From Chimonanthus salicifolius (Eukaryota > Streptophyta > Magnoliopsida > Laurales > Calycanthaceae), in contig CM023539.1 of assembly GCA_013350335.1 (NCBI GenBank), forward strand, positions 22,437,043 through 22,501,042: a stretch of DNA of 64,000 bases, read 5' to 3'. Each line of letters begins with the position of its first letter. The first letter of the stretch is position 1. Both the position numbers and the translations under genes were made by a program. The notes beneath the pieces are model-generated. The model made no database searches. It worked only from the letters and a program-made list of their open reading frames with translations, and was not told the DNA's origin. Shown here piece by piece: positions 10,571-22,040 of this stretch.

Positions 10571-11487
10571 AACAGTGATGAGGATACACATGTTAGGAGG
10601 CCTGCTACTGGTAAAGTAAAAGAGGAGAAAGGAAAAGAGTAGATGGAAGATACTAAAGCCAAGTTTGACAGAGCTCTTATAAGAAGAGTCTATTTCTTCC
10701 TTGAAAAACATTGGAAGTTGGAAAGTAAGATTGGTGCATTTGCAACGATCATGAATGAATTAATTCAGAACCTTTCCACATACATGAGAAACTCAAAGAG
10801 AGTTTCCGATGAAAATCCCCTTCTCCTCCAGCATCACCTCCTTCGGATGGCTCTGCTTAGGGTAGTTTTTCATGCTTTATGCTTTATACTTTTGAAAAAC
10901 TATAGTTTCAGTATTAAAACTTAGCATCATTGTTGCCCCCTCTCCTAAACCATATGTACTGATTAGTGTATCAATGAAATGATATGGTTTGGTTTAATGT
11001 GTGTGCTAATTTGATGGAATTGTCTTCTATCTCATATCTGTTATTAATATAGATTTTGTTAAAAAGACTAACATGCAGGTTGTTAGGGAGATAGGGATCA
11101 GGCTAAGATTGCACACATCCTTGGAGTTTGGGGAAAGCACAAAATATGTGCTAATTAGCTTATGTTACTAGTCATGACAGTATAAGAAGGAAGGCTGATG
11201 CAAGTTTGAAAAGAAGCTTGGAGAAAAGTAAACTTAGAGGCAGCTAAGTTTATGGGAAAGATAATATGGAGAAGCTAGAAAATATAGCTTACTCCATAGG
11301 GGAAATGACTTAGGGAAGCTAGGATATTAGCCTGACTTATGGAAGAAATCAGCTAAGCTGGAACTTAGTTTCTGCAGGGGCGAACAAACCTTGATGCATG
11401 AGAAGTGTGCATTAAACCATAGGGAAGAACCATGAGTTAGAGCAGAACTTCGTTAAGCATTAAATGCAAGAAGCACTAAATGCATGA
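10571..11487 (+). mobile_element. TG-0: 3' interior of a gag-only element
   Basis: Homologous to 20600-21500 of TG-1, including a degenerate second ORF (10643-10850; LEKHW and RVSDE line up with LEKSL and RVSDT). Next come the conserved stem-loop region (10940-11000) and the CACAAAATATGTG and GAACCATGAGTT phrases. It runs directly into the end of the DREB reading frame on the left. On the right, at about 11487, it switches to LTR sequence in the opposite orientation. The exact left breakpoint (10570-10600) is uncertain because the DREB and TG frames merge without a stop. Confidence 0.75.
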
Positions 11488-12780
11488 CGCTCTAGAGTTT
11501 TTTTATAGTGGTTCTAGGGTACCTTCCTTTAATCCACTATCGGGTTACAGGTTTTTAAAAAGAAAATTAAAAACCAAGAAGCACTTGCCTTAAAGTTCTT
11601 TCTCGCTGATGTGTGCTTCTTGAAGATCCCACCAGAGTTGTATCGACACTCATTCTTCCAGTCGTCATGTAGCAATCGCAATCTGTAGGTGACAAGGAAA
11701 CTTGGCTAAACCAAAGCTTTCCTAGTTTATAGTTTTCTCACTTGCAAACTCAATCCAAAGATTAGTTGTTTATGATCTTTCTCTCCTCCTATCTTTCTCA
11801 CTTGCAAACACAATCCGAAAATTGGTTGTTTATGATCTTTCTCTCAAGCGTGTTGATTGTTCTTTAGAGTGTTTAACTCTTTTAAGCTCAAGGAAGAAAG
11901 TAAAAGGATCACCCAACACTCATATTTATAAAGGAGTTTTAACGATCATATTGACTGTCGAGGACCGACAGATCGGTGGCATCGATGGGTCGGTGTTCAT
12001 ATTTGTTACCTTTTAAACCACCCGATCATTGTGCATTAAATGCACCCTCAACAACATTATTACTTCCCGACCGACTTGTCGTTGTCGCCGATGGGTCAAC
12101 ACTTTGGAAAGCATGCTTGACAGTAGTTTCCATTTTGGAAACCTATTACCCAGAACGACCTGTCACCCTTTGCCAAGGGGTCTGTCTTGTATCTCTCGAT
12201 CGGTCTTTGATTGCCGATATGTCTGTTTTGTCGAGAGCCTTTATAAGTTCCCAGTCCAGAACTTATAAGCTTTGTACCGACGAGTCGTTGACCACGAGGG
12301 GTCGTTCAAGTTTATCACCGAGGGGTAGTTGCATACGAGACTCTCGGTCAAAGGCATTTTCAGAATGACAGTTCGAAGTTCCAGAACCAATGTCAATTTG
12401 GCCGACCAGTCTTTGACCACGATGCGTTGATCCTGATTGCACCGAGGGGTCGATGAGATAGACTGATCGTGCTGACAGTGAACATAATTCACGTTTCCAA
12501 GTTCAATTCCAATTCACTGTTCAGCATCCTCTCTATGCATTTTATGTTTATTACCAACATATGCAATTAAGCCTATTAGTCATCTCTCAGGTGTGGGTTC
12601 CACCTAGGGTCATCTATGGCCATATACCTGTTCTTGTGATTGCCATGACGACGAGCTTTGAGCTTCGTGGAGCATGATCTTCTTCCTCGATCATCTTGAG
12701 TCTTCAAGCTTCTTGGCAAGTGCTTCTACCCGAGTCATGTAATTGACAAATAGAGACTCACTCAAGCTGGGGCACTAACA
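11488..12780 (-). repeat. TG-0: LTR in reverse orientation
   Basis: Read on the minus strand it starts TGTTAGTGCCCC at 12780 and runs through the palindrome-rich U3, a TATAAATA (plus-strand 11927-11934), the R region and U5 up to the phrase ACCACTATAAAAAACTC. At that point it abuts the forward-oriented interior. In an intact element the LTR and interior have the same orientation, so this is a rearranged, head-to-head copy. The missing part of the LTR is about the last 300-400 bp. Confidence 0.8.
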
Positions 12781-12809
12781 ACCCCTAATTGATTTACATT
12801 TGAGAGGCT

Positions 12810-13096
12810 TAAGGTTGCAACTCGGTTTGGGTTTTGACCTGACCCGCATGACCCGACCTGAGAAATCATGCGGGTCGGGTTGGATTGAGAAGATAAAAAC
12901 CAACATGGAATTCGGGTCGAGGATTTTATAAGTTAACCTGACCCGACTCGACCCAACCCGACCCGACTCTGCTAAAATGGGTTCAGAATACAGGTCGAGT
13001 CAAAATTCGGGTTGACTTAGGTTAGAATTCGGGTCGGGACGGGTTGTGAAGTTTGAGTTGAGAATTTGGGTCGGGTCGGCCTGAGTTGCACCCCTA
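12810..13096. mobile_element. hAT-like MITE 1 (GGGTC-rich)
   Basis: 287 bp with imperfect terminal inverted repeats (TAAGGTTGCAACTC and GAGTTGCACCCCTA). The 8 bp TSD has one mismatch (GAGAGGCT 12802-12809, GAGAAGCT 13097-13104). The body consists largely of GGGTCGGGTT and its complement. TAGGGGTG-type ends with an 8 bp TSD point to the hAT superfamily. It encodes nothing. Confidence 0.75.
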
Positions 13097-13277
13097 GAGA
13101 AGCTTTAGATGGTTAATAAGCGAAACTTAATTTGATTATTTAATGGATCTTACTTTTTTACCATCTAAGTTGTTTAAACTTTAAAGTATAGAAAGGGTAT
13201 TTTCTTCAAACATAGATATTAATATTTTTTTAATCTAGGATTTTGTCATGATAATGAAAGAAGACCTATGGTCTAGT

Positions 13278-13644
13278 TAGGGGTGAAACTCGGGTCGGGT
13301 TTTGGCCCGAACCCGCATGACCCGACCCGAAAATCATGTGGGTTGGATCACAAAAGTTGGGTCAACGGGCCAGGTCGGGTTGAGAAGTCAGAAACCCGCA
13401 TTGAATTAGGGTCGGGTTGGGTTGAGAGATTTTTAAGTGAACCTGACTCGACCCGATAAAACCTGACCCGACCAAGTAAAAAGTAGGCTAAAGTAGGTTC
13501 AAAATGTGGATCGGGTCGAGTTTCGGGTTGAGTCGGGTTATAATTCAGGTCGGGTCGGGTTAAGACGTCCGGGTCTAAAGTTCGGGTCAAGTCGGGTCGG
13601 GTTGGGTTCCATATATTAGTAACTCGGGCCCGATTTTAACCTTA
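13278..13644. mobile_element. hAT-like MITE 2 (GGGTC-rich)
   Basis: 367 bp, same family as MITE 1 181 bp to its left. It starts TAGGGGTGAAACTC and ends GATTTTAACCTTA. The 8 bp TSD has one mismatch (GGTCTAGT 13270-13277, TGTCTAGT 13645-13652). Its body holds CCCGACCCG and CGGGTCGGG blocks in both orientations, so a single strand could fold on itself. Confidence 0.75.
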
Positions 13645-13652
13645 TGTCTAGT

Positions 13653-15197
13653 GTATTAAATTAATATTGACTAGCATGAACTTGTTAGAATTTTGAAATA
13701 AAGGAGCACAATATGCAATTAGGATCACAATTTTTATTAGTTTAATATGTCAAAAATTTATAAAAATAAATTCATATTTTATAATTGTCATTATTTATAA
13801 CACTAAAAAGCTAGCAAGTACCCTTTTCTGAAACTAAAAAGTGTATTTTGCTTTGGATTTGTTTAAAAAACACTTTAATTTTCTCTAATTTTTAAAAGGC
13901 TTTGATTCCAACATCCGTATTTTTAAGAATACCAAGTATTGATTTACAAGAAAATGAAAAATTGTAATAGTCTTTTCAATTTTAACTTTCTATAATAAAT
14001 TTGTTTTATAATTATAAAGTTAGTATTTCACTTAATTATGTAAGATGAAAATGAAAAAATGATTTATTTTATTTTATTGTAAATTAATATGCAATATTAT
14101 AACAAACATCGATGTATAAATCAGAACCCTCTAAAAATTATCACTAAATAAATATATAGATTAAAAGAAAATAAGAACCTCCTAAACCATCAATGAGCAT
14201 GTGGCCAATTTATTTATATTAGAATTTAAATAAAAAAATATTTTATAATGTCATCCTTAAGTTGTTATTATCACTCACCTTGTACCTTAAATTTATTACA
14301 CCTCATTGAACATATTTAATTAACATGAACGTTAATACTGTTGGAATTCTTTATTTTGTTTTAATTAAATATATAATAAATAATAAAATTTGAGGGTATT
14401 ATGGTCATTTAAAACATTAGATTGGAGAGTACCGTAGCAGCGCCGTTTTTCAATATTTTGAAACTTTGAGAAAGAAAGGAGGTTTATTTGTTACTCCGCA
14501 GGAGCAACGTAAGTTCCTACTCCTCAAAGACACGTACCTTCCTATCTCGATCATACATACAAACATATATGTGCCTTGTCCAAATGTTAAGGAAATGTGC
14601 ATCTTGTGCGGCCCACCACCCACTGAAGAATATGGGAACATGCCATAAAATGAGATGCTTCTAAGCTCAATTTAAGTGGGTCCATCTCAACCTTGGGTCA
14701 GCCTCTAATTTGTATTTATAAGGCCCTGATCTAATTTGTCCGCTTTGGTCAAGCTCATGCTCAACTTAGATTAATATTTAGAAATCAATCCGTTGGTCAA
14801 ATATATGTTTAAACTTATTGATGGTTCAACCTAAGTATTTATTACTTAGACTTATTTTGATGTATTTGTAAATAATTGCAATAGTATTGGATACTTTCTA
14901 CTTAGGCTTTTAATGTAAACTTTAAACTTCTCAAGCACGTTAGTCTTAATTTTTTTGTATTTATTTATTTTATAATTATTTTTTTAAATCATAAATTATC
15001 CTATAATTTTGAGCATGAATGCTCATATTGAAAATTCAATGTTAGGACTCACCCTATAATTAAAAGAATGATGTGGGCATGAGGCCTAATGGCCCAATGA
15101 TTCACATTGGTGGACCCTTCTATAAACCTTTGGTTCACATTGAGAAATTGATTTGGCTTTCATAACTCAAATTGCCTTAAGTATCATTAGTGAACAC
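13653..15197. other. AT-rich spacer, nothing recognised
   Basis: Strongly AT-rich, with no plausible gene. Overlapping frames near 14450-14648 on both strands look like chance. Confidence 0.45.
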
Positions 15198-15937
15198 TGT
15201 CGAGTCGGGGAACTAACATGCCCAAATTGGCCACCAGCAACTGGCTATCAAGCCCAAATTGGTCACCATCACCATCCATAGACTTGACCCCAATGATCAC
15301 AGTTGACTATCAAAACCCATTAGTCATCAACTATAGGTTGACTATAAAACCCTAGTGGTCACCAACCATCGGTTGACTTTCAGACCCCATTAGTCATCAA
15401 TCACTAGTCACATGGACCCACAACTAAATCTCCATTACCCACCCATCTGTGGATGCTCATGCATGATTTCAAGCATGTAAATCCATACATGAATGCCATG
15501 ACCAATAAATATAAATATGGAGATTTATCACATAGAAATATGCCCATAATGCCATAAATAAACCATAAGTTAATTTAGTATGCCCACAATACTAAATTAA
15601 ATCCAAAGCACATATATTATAAAATAAACACGTGCATGCAAATATGGCTTACTATATAAGGCATATCCATAACACCAATAATCAAAATATCAATTATCAA
15701 GGAATCCGCCAAAATTCAAAAATATGGCACACACTATACCAATGCAAATTTCGAATACATACTTTAGGTTTTTCAATGAGGTAAACAGGTACTGACAACA
15801 AGTCCGGACAAACTGAAACAATCACTGGCTTAAGATATTTAGCCAAAAAAATTCCGCATTACATTATGTGAGTGGCATAAGCACTTTACCCGTTCAAACT
15901 ACAATTTCTCTATTATTTTCCTAAACCCAATCTATGT
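15198..15937. repeat. segment H, copy 1, left part
   Basis: Non-coding repeat that resumes at 23691 after TG-1. It is homologous to 33210-33309 plus 35862-36437 (copy 2). It opens with a 20 bp piece like a reversed TG LTR start (GGGGAACTAACA, 15215-15226). It contains three or four degenerate copies of GGTTGACTATCAAACCCCATTAGTCATCAA-like units at 15300-15400. The character (antisense LTR-like, no ORF) suggests old Ty3/gypsy LTR material, but I could not find its ends. Confidence 0.7.
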
Positions 15938-16229
15938 TGTTAGTTCCCTGGCTTAGCCGGGCCCTTATTTGTCAATTCAATGACTTGGGAAGAAGTACTT
16001 GCTAAGAAGCTTGAAGCCTCAAGATGATCAAGAGTGAAGATCATGCTCCACCAAGTTCAAGCTCATCGATATGGTAATCACAAAAACAGGTAATTGGCCA
16101 TAGATGACCTTAGGTAGTACCCACACCTGAGAGATGACTATTCCTATGCTTAGTTGCATATGTTGGTAATGAACATAATAAATCCTAGAGAGGTTGTTGG
16201 ACAGTGAACTTCGAAATATGAATTATGTT

Positions 16230-16800
16230 CACTGACAGCTCAACCAGTCGTTCTCACCCATCCCTCAGTGGAGACAGGATCGACCCATCGTGGTCAAGGA
16301 CTAGTCCGCTAGATTGACAAAAGTTTTGGATCAAAGAACGGTCATTCTGGGTATGCCTCTGACCAAGAGTCTCGTACGCACCGACCCCTTGATGATGAAC
16401 TTAAACGACCCCTCATGGTCGACGACTTGTCGATAAAAGACTTATGAGCTCTGGGCTGTGAACTCAAATGGGCTCTCAAAGAAACAAACATAATGGTACA
16501 TCAAGACCGATCGAGAGTAATAGGACCGACCCATCGGTAAAGGGCTAGAGGTCGTTCTGGGTAACAGGTTTCTAAACTATAAACTACTGTCAGTATATCT
16601 TTGCCCTAGACCGAGCCTCTTTTATGGACTGACCTATCGGTGTCATAACTGTCGACCCATCGGCGACACCGACATGTCGACTGAGATTAATTATGCCATT
16701 GGGAGTGCATTTAATGCGTAACGGTCGAGTGGTTAAATGGTAATAAATATGAGCACCGACCCATCGGTGCTACCGACTTGTTGGTCCTCGACAGTCAGAA
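16230..16800. promoter_or_regulatory. U3 palindrome array, TG-1 5' LTR
   Basis: Around ten short perfect or near-perfect palindromes with CGA-N4-TCG geometry, for example ACCGACCCATCGGT at 16755-16768, ending about 50 bp upstream of the TATA box. The same array occurs in the 3' LTR. A role as repeated factor-binding or hairpin sites is inferred from position only. Confidence 0.6.
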
Positions 16801-16818
16801 AGACCGTTAAGACTCCTG

Positions 16819-16826
16819 TATAAATA
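16819..16826 (+). promoter_or_regulatory. TATA box of TG-1 5' LTR
   Basis: TATAAATA, conserved at the same place in the 3' LTR and in TG-2 and TG-0. Confidence 0.7.
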
Positions 16827-17601
16827 TGAGCGTTGGGTGATCGTTTTACCATCTTCCTTGAGCTGAAAAAAGTTAATACACTCTAAGGAACGATCGACAC
16901 TCTTGTGAGAAAGAGGGGATGAAAGAAAAGCCTTTATCAGCCAATCTATTGATTGAATTTGTCAATGAGGAAAAGAGGAAGAAAATAACTAATCTAGGAA
17001 GGCTTTGGTTCGGTCAAGTTTCCTTGTCACCCTGAGTTTGTGATTGTTATACGACGGCTATAAGGAGGAGCGTTGGCACTCAATGGGTGGAATCTTCAAG
17101 AAGCACACATCAGCAAGAAAGAGCTTCAAGGCAAGTGATTCTTGGTTTTATTTTATTTTAAAACCTTTGATCCAAAAGTGGATTAAGGGGGATTTGTTCC
17201 GAAACCACTATAAAAAACTCTAGAGCGTCGTCTCTGACACAGTAGTGGGTGGAGTTCTCAGCCGATTGAGTGAGGTGGAATTCCTAAGCTAATTGTGAGC
17301 GTGTAAGTCCCTGCATTGTGAATTTGGGGATAGCTCAAGGTTGAGCGAGTCCTAACAGTGGATGTAGGTTGGCGAACCAAACTACTTTATATTTTGTGTT
17401 CTTTGTTTGTGGTGTTAGAGCTATTCTCTTGTGTTGATTGTTTAATCACATTTGCTAACACACACTCACTAGATTGGTATATCCGTTGCACTTAATTAAT
17501 CAATCAAGATAATTTTAAAGATGACCAACGATATTAGATTGACCTATTCACCCCCCTCTATGGTCAATCATATTGTTCTAACTCCCAATAGAACTTTCAA
17601 T

Positions 17602-17614
17602 TGGTATCAGAGCC
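17602..17614 (+). other. TG-1 primer binding site
   Basis: TGGTATCAGAGCC, two bases after the LTR. Matches initiator-Met tRNA. Confidence 0.92.
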
Positions 17615-17667
17615 TAGTGCTCAATTACAAGGATTTAACTATCCGAGTTGATCCAAGTTAGAACACC

Positions 17668-19302
17668 ATGGGAGATAGTCATGCAATATCCAAACCTCCA
17701 TATTTCGATGGAACAAACTATGCCTCATGGAAGGCTAAAATGAGGTGTTTCTTTGTTTCCATCGACTCATCAGTCTAGGATACTGTAAAGACTGGGTGGC
17801 AGGAACCGATGGAAGAGAAAAATGGTAGCATCCGCCACAACCGTGTTGTTGACACCCAAACCTTTTTCCTCTTGGAGCCTCACTGAAAAAGCTGCTCAGG
17901 CAGCTGATGGCAAAGCCATGAATGACTTAATTGTGCAGTTTCTGACACTGAATACAGGCGGATCATGACCTATAAAAATGCTAAGGAAGCATGGGAACTT
18001 CTTGAGAGAACCCATGATGGTACCTCAATAGTAAAGAGGTCCAAACTTCAGATCCTCCAGAATCAGTTTGATACTCTTAAGATGAGGGAGGATGAAGTCT
18101 TCATGGATTTCTATTCCAAGATAAGCGACATTGTAAATCAGATGTACGCTTGAGGGGAAGGGATACTAAAAGAAAAGGTATGTACCAAAATTGTCTGGAA
18201 TCTTACAGAAAGATTCAAGCCCAAGAATGTGACAATAGAGATGTGTCATTAATGAATAGACGATTTGGTTGGTTCATTGCAAACCTATGAAGTTCACTTT
18301 AAACTACCAAAGGATAAATCAATTGGCTTAAAATCTTCCCTAAAACAGAAAAAGATTAAAGAAAATTCATCAAATGATGAACTCTCAAGTGATGAAATGG
18401 GAATTTTTTCCAAGAAGTTTTACAAAAAGTTTGTAAAAAGAAATAACTTGAGAAGAATGGGTAAGGGTGAACCAAGTAAAAATTAGCCAAGAAGGCAAGA
18501 TGAAATTAGAGGGAAAGGGAGAGAAAGAGAGGATTTCAAGGAACAGACTTGTTTCAATTATGGGGGGAGAGGACACTTCATGAATGAATGTCCCTCAGAT
18601 AAACTAAAGAAGGCTATGAATGTGGGTGTGACCCAAGTTAAAACTTCTGAATCAGAAAGTGATTCAGATGATGAGACCCAACGAAAAGTTGATACATTAA
18701 AAGGTCTTATAGCCTCGATCGTATGTGATCAAGAATATCCCATAATTGAAATAGAGGATGAAAGTGAAGAAGATGAAAATCTTCAAGCCTCTTACAGTGC
18801 CTTGTTCTTTGAAAGTGAGTGGTTCGCTAAAAAACTCGACAAGGTTAAAAACGAAAACCTTGACCTCTCCAATCAAGTGGAAGAGTTGAAAGATAGACAA
18901 ATCTCTTTTAATCTCTCAAATGTTAAAAACACTATGCTTAAGGAAGATAACAAAAGTCTTCAAAAAGAAATGAGTATACATTGCAAGGATGTCGAAAATT
19001 TATAGCATCACAACAAACCTCTTGAAGAAACTGTTAAAAAACTGTCTCTGGAAGTTAAAGAATTAAAAACTCATAAAGAAAAATTCCAAGACAAATTTAC
19101 CCAAGGAGATAAAATGCTTAAAAGACTCCTTGGTACAGGTAGACAGTATGGTAGTAGGTCTGGACTTGGTGCCTCATCCACCAAAGTACCTATGAACCAT
19201 GGTGTGTTTTTCATAGGTGTGTTCAGAAAAACAAGTTTCTCTCACCCTTCAAAGGGTCAGTGCAATTTTTGTCACAAGGATGGAAATTTTAGAAGAAATT
19301 GA
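17668..19302 (+). pseudogene. TG-1 gag (CCHC), broken
   Basis: Copia-type gag (UBN2-like). It starts MGDSHAISKPPYFDGTNY, then ASWKAKM, and a stop (TAG 17776) at codon 37 where Trp is expected. Further blocks are RIMTYKNAKEAWELLERTHDG and FMDFYSKISDIVNQM (17965-18150), then a Lys/Glu-rich linker. The first zinc knuckle at 18550-18591 reads CFNYGGRGHFMNEC: the second Cys is Tyr. It is intact in TG-3. An acidic segment (ESESDSDDE) and a coiled-coil region (about 18780-19100) follow. A second knuckle near 19261 is CNFCHKDGNFRRN plus stop, with the His and last Cys lost. Several stops and shifts make it non-functional. Confidence 0.88.
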
Positions 19303-20359
19303 CATCATCTAAAGAGATACTTGGAAAAGAAAGCACAAAGGCAAAATCAAATATAGCCTTTGTTTAAAAGACATCCACTAACACCTAACCTTAAAAGAAA
19401 CCTAAGGAAGGTGGAAACAAGGCAAGGCTCTTTGTTAAGACAAATGAATCATGTCTTAAGAGAGTTGATGAATCCCAAGGCTGGTCATCAAAGGTACAAT
19501 CGTAGGGGTGTGTATACAACACCAAATGCCACAATCTTCGTACCTAGGAGATAGACCATTAATCATGCTTTGTTGTGGTTTAAGATTCAATTCCATATCT
19601 TAGATCACTTCAAATGGACTAACAAGAGACTATGTGAGTTCACATAGCATAAAAGTGCTATGATATGAGGAGAGAAATTGGCTAAATACAAGTCTAGAAT
19701 GTACTTTTCCTGGCTATAGTACATATTATACTTCGAAAACCATAAATTCTATTCAAAATATTATTGAATTGTATGTTTTGGAATGTGAATTTTTGTATGT
19801 GCATTTGTTGTTTTGATGAGTCATGCTTGATATGTCTATGCATTGGAATAAATCCATGAATGTCACGTTTAGAATAGGACTTCAGCAAGTTGCACATATC
19901 AAGAATGATTGCACTGCAAAATGGAACCTCTCGGTGTAATCGACATGTCGGTGAATAAGACCGGTCTGTGTGACAGACATGTCGATACTGTGCGAAATCA
20001 AGCACTGTTGAAAAGGGGGGAAAACGTCAAAAAAATCAACCTGTCGATGGAACCGACATGTCGGTGAGACAGAAAGTTTGAATTAAAAAGAGACTCTTTC
20101 TGCGAAAGCGACAATTCATTCGAATTCATTGTCTCCCCTCCTACGAAGGTCTAGTGGTCCCTCATTCTCCTCCCATCCCTAGACCATGTGATAGGACCTC
20201 TCGGAGCGATTTCCATGCCTGAAACCATAGGGCTTTCGTTCCTCAGTCCTCAGAAGCCAAAAAATCGTTGTTTATGTGATTCTCCAACATCAGGTTAGGC
20301 TCAGTCTTCGTCTATTTCATCTCCGTGTCACTTGTTGAGGATCCCCTCTAAGAAAATCC
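19303..20359 (+). other. TG-1 non-coding middle with palindromes
   Basis: No pol gene. Two groups of palindromes of the LTR type occur: CGACATGTCG at 19941-19950 and the perfect ACCGACATGTCGGT at 20052-20065. They lie 300 bp before the second ORF. Confidence 0.65.
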
Positions 20360-20879
20360 ATGCCTAAGAGGATGTCATCTCAAACACGTCCCATGACCAC
20401 TATGGAACGAGGAGAATCTAGTCGTGCAAATCGATGGGCCAAATGAACCAAAATGACAGCCTCTCGATTTTGCCCTGGGTCGAGCTCTGAAATTCCTGAG
20501 CATGTTCAGAACCAACATGAAACCCAACCCGAGGTGGAAGACGAACCCATCGTTGACAAAATGTGTCATCTTCGTCGAAGAGAGACATGAAGAAAGGAGA
20601 CAAACTGGTAATAAAAACCATGTAAATATCCCTGATGACACCAGTGAGGAGGAAAGTCACAGTTCTGAGGAAGAAGAATTTCAATATCCTCCTCAAGAAG
20701 ATGTCACTCAGGGTAGGAGAGTCTTCGGACTAGAAAGGAGAATAGACTGCCTTGAAAAAAGTCTAGTTCGTCTTGTGTTGACTGTCTGGGATCTAGCTTC
20801 TGCTGTATCCCTCTCGGACAGAGTCTCAGACACCCTATCTCCTCCTCCTCCTCCACCTCCTCAAGATGGCTTTGGTTAG
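20360..20879 (+). pseudogene. TG-1 second ORF (unknown function)
   Basis: Not recognised. The frame starts MPKRMSSQTRPMTTMERGES at 20360, has a stop at 20444, continues in frame to a shift near 20580, and ends at 20879. Visible features are a basic N-terminus, an acidic stretch (EEESHSSEEEEF, about 20645-20685), a leucine/heptad segment (RRIDCLEKSLVRLVLTVWDL, about 20739-20798) and a proline run before the stop. The counterpart in TG-0 (10643-10850) keeps the LEK and RVSD positions, so it was a shared ORF of the family. It could be a nucleic-acid-binding or oligomerising accessory protein; that is a guess. Confidence 0.55.
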
Positions 20880-20959
20880 GGTAGTTTTTCATGTTCTCTA
20901 TTTTTGGAAAAACTATACTTTTTGATATTTTGACTAAGCATCCATGATGTCCCTATATA

Positions 20960-21015
20960 AACCATATGTACTGAATGCACATTTTGCTTTAATGAAATGA
21001 TATGGTTTGGTATGA
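20960..21015 (+). other. conserved stem-loop after the second ORF
   Basis: AAACCATAT pairs with ATATGGTTT about 30 bases later. The same hairpin is at about 10949-10997 in TG-0, where the loop sequence has diverged but both arms are unchanged. Confidence 0.55.
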
Positions 21016-22028
21016 TGAGTGTATTGTTGTATTTGAATGCCTTATATCTCTTGTCTATAGTTAACATGGTTCTTGTTGAATAGACTAACATGCAAGTTTG
21101 AATGAGTTGGTTTTGTATTGGTATGTTAGGGAGATAGGGTTCAGCCTGTGATGATATACACATCCTGGGAGTTTGGAGAGCACAAAATATGTGTTGATTA
21201 GCTGCCGTCACTAGTCAGGACAGTTCATAGAGGAAGGTGAATGTAAGTTTAAAAGGAAGCTCGAACTTAGGGCCAGTTAAGTATATGGGGAAGCTGAGGA
21301 CAAAAGGCTACGAAGATAGCTTAGAGTATGGAGGAGGAAACTCAAAGGAAGCTAGGTACATTAGCTTAACCCATGAAGAAATCAGCTGGAACTCAGTTTG
21401 AGCAGGGGCAAATAAACCTTGATGCACGAAAAGTGTGCACTGAACCATGGGGGAGAACCATGAGTTGGAGCACAACTTGTTAAGCACTAAATGCAAGAAT
21501 CATGGGAGAGTGCTTGAACTCGATGGCTATCTACTAAATCTATGTCAATTGAATGACAAAATGGGGGAGAAAATTAGTAGAAGCTACAAGCATGGGGGAC
21601 TGCATGGTAAAGCCGAAGTGGTTGGCCTCTATAAAGAGAGAGTCATAAAGGGGAGGAATATGATGAAGTCTCTATGCTTGTCCCTCAAGAAGATTGGGGG
21701 AGAAAATCTTCTCAACACTAAGCAATGTTGTTGGCTAGGAAATCATTAGTGTGTGGGGGAGAATGAATAGTTAGCTTGTTTAGTCCATGGATGCAAAATT
21801 GGTGTTTTAGGACTAACCCCACTAATAATTTGTCGAGTGTTGCTGCTTGTGTGCTTGAATAGGAAACACATGTATAAGAAGCAAACTGATCAAGATTATG
21901 CGAAAACCATAGTCTTGTTGTCCATTTGAATATGTACACGTGACGTAATGTTTTTTTGTATTCAAATATGTTGTAATAAATGGTGGGCTTGTAATTGGGT
22001 TAGCTTCTAGTTTTTTCATGAAATTGAC
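21016..22028 (+). other. TG-1 3' non-coding interior
   Basis: Rich in GGGGGAGAAA-type purine phrases. No pol similarity; the frames present are short and lack known motifs. Confidence 0.55.
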
Positions 22029-22040
22029 AAAGGGAAAGAT
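22029..22040 (+). other. TG-1 polypurine tract
   Basis: AAAGGGAAAGA immediately before the 3' LTR. Confidence 0.85.

Larger units (their letters stand above)
15938..17599 (+). repeat. TG-1 5' LTR (1662 bp)
   Basis: Starts TGTTAGTTCCC and ends GAACTTTCA. U3 holds an array of palindromes of the type ACCGACCCATCGGT (about 16230-16800). The TATA box is at 16819-16826. Downstream are R/U5 phrases such as ACCACTATAAAAAACTC and a pyrimidine run near 17548. Confidence 0.92.

Noticed and set aside
13348..13590. 80-codon minus-strand frame rich in RPDP/TRPDL
   Set aside because: Falls wholly inside the GGGTC-rich MITE; composition artefact.
14450..14648. Overlapping 60-codon frames on both strands
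   Set aside because: Short, AT-rich surroundings, no domain or repeat evidence.
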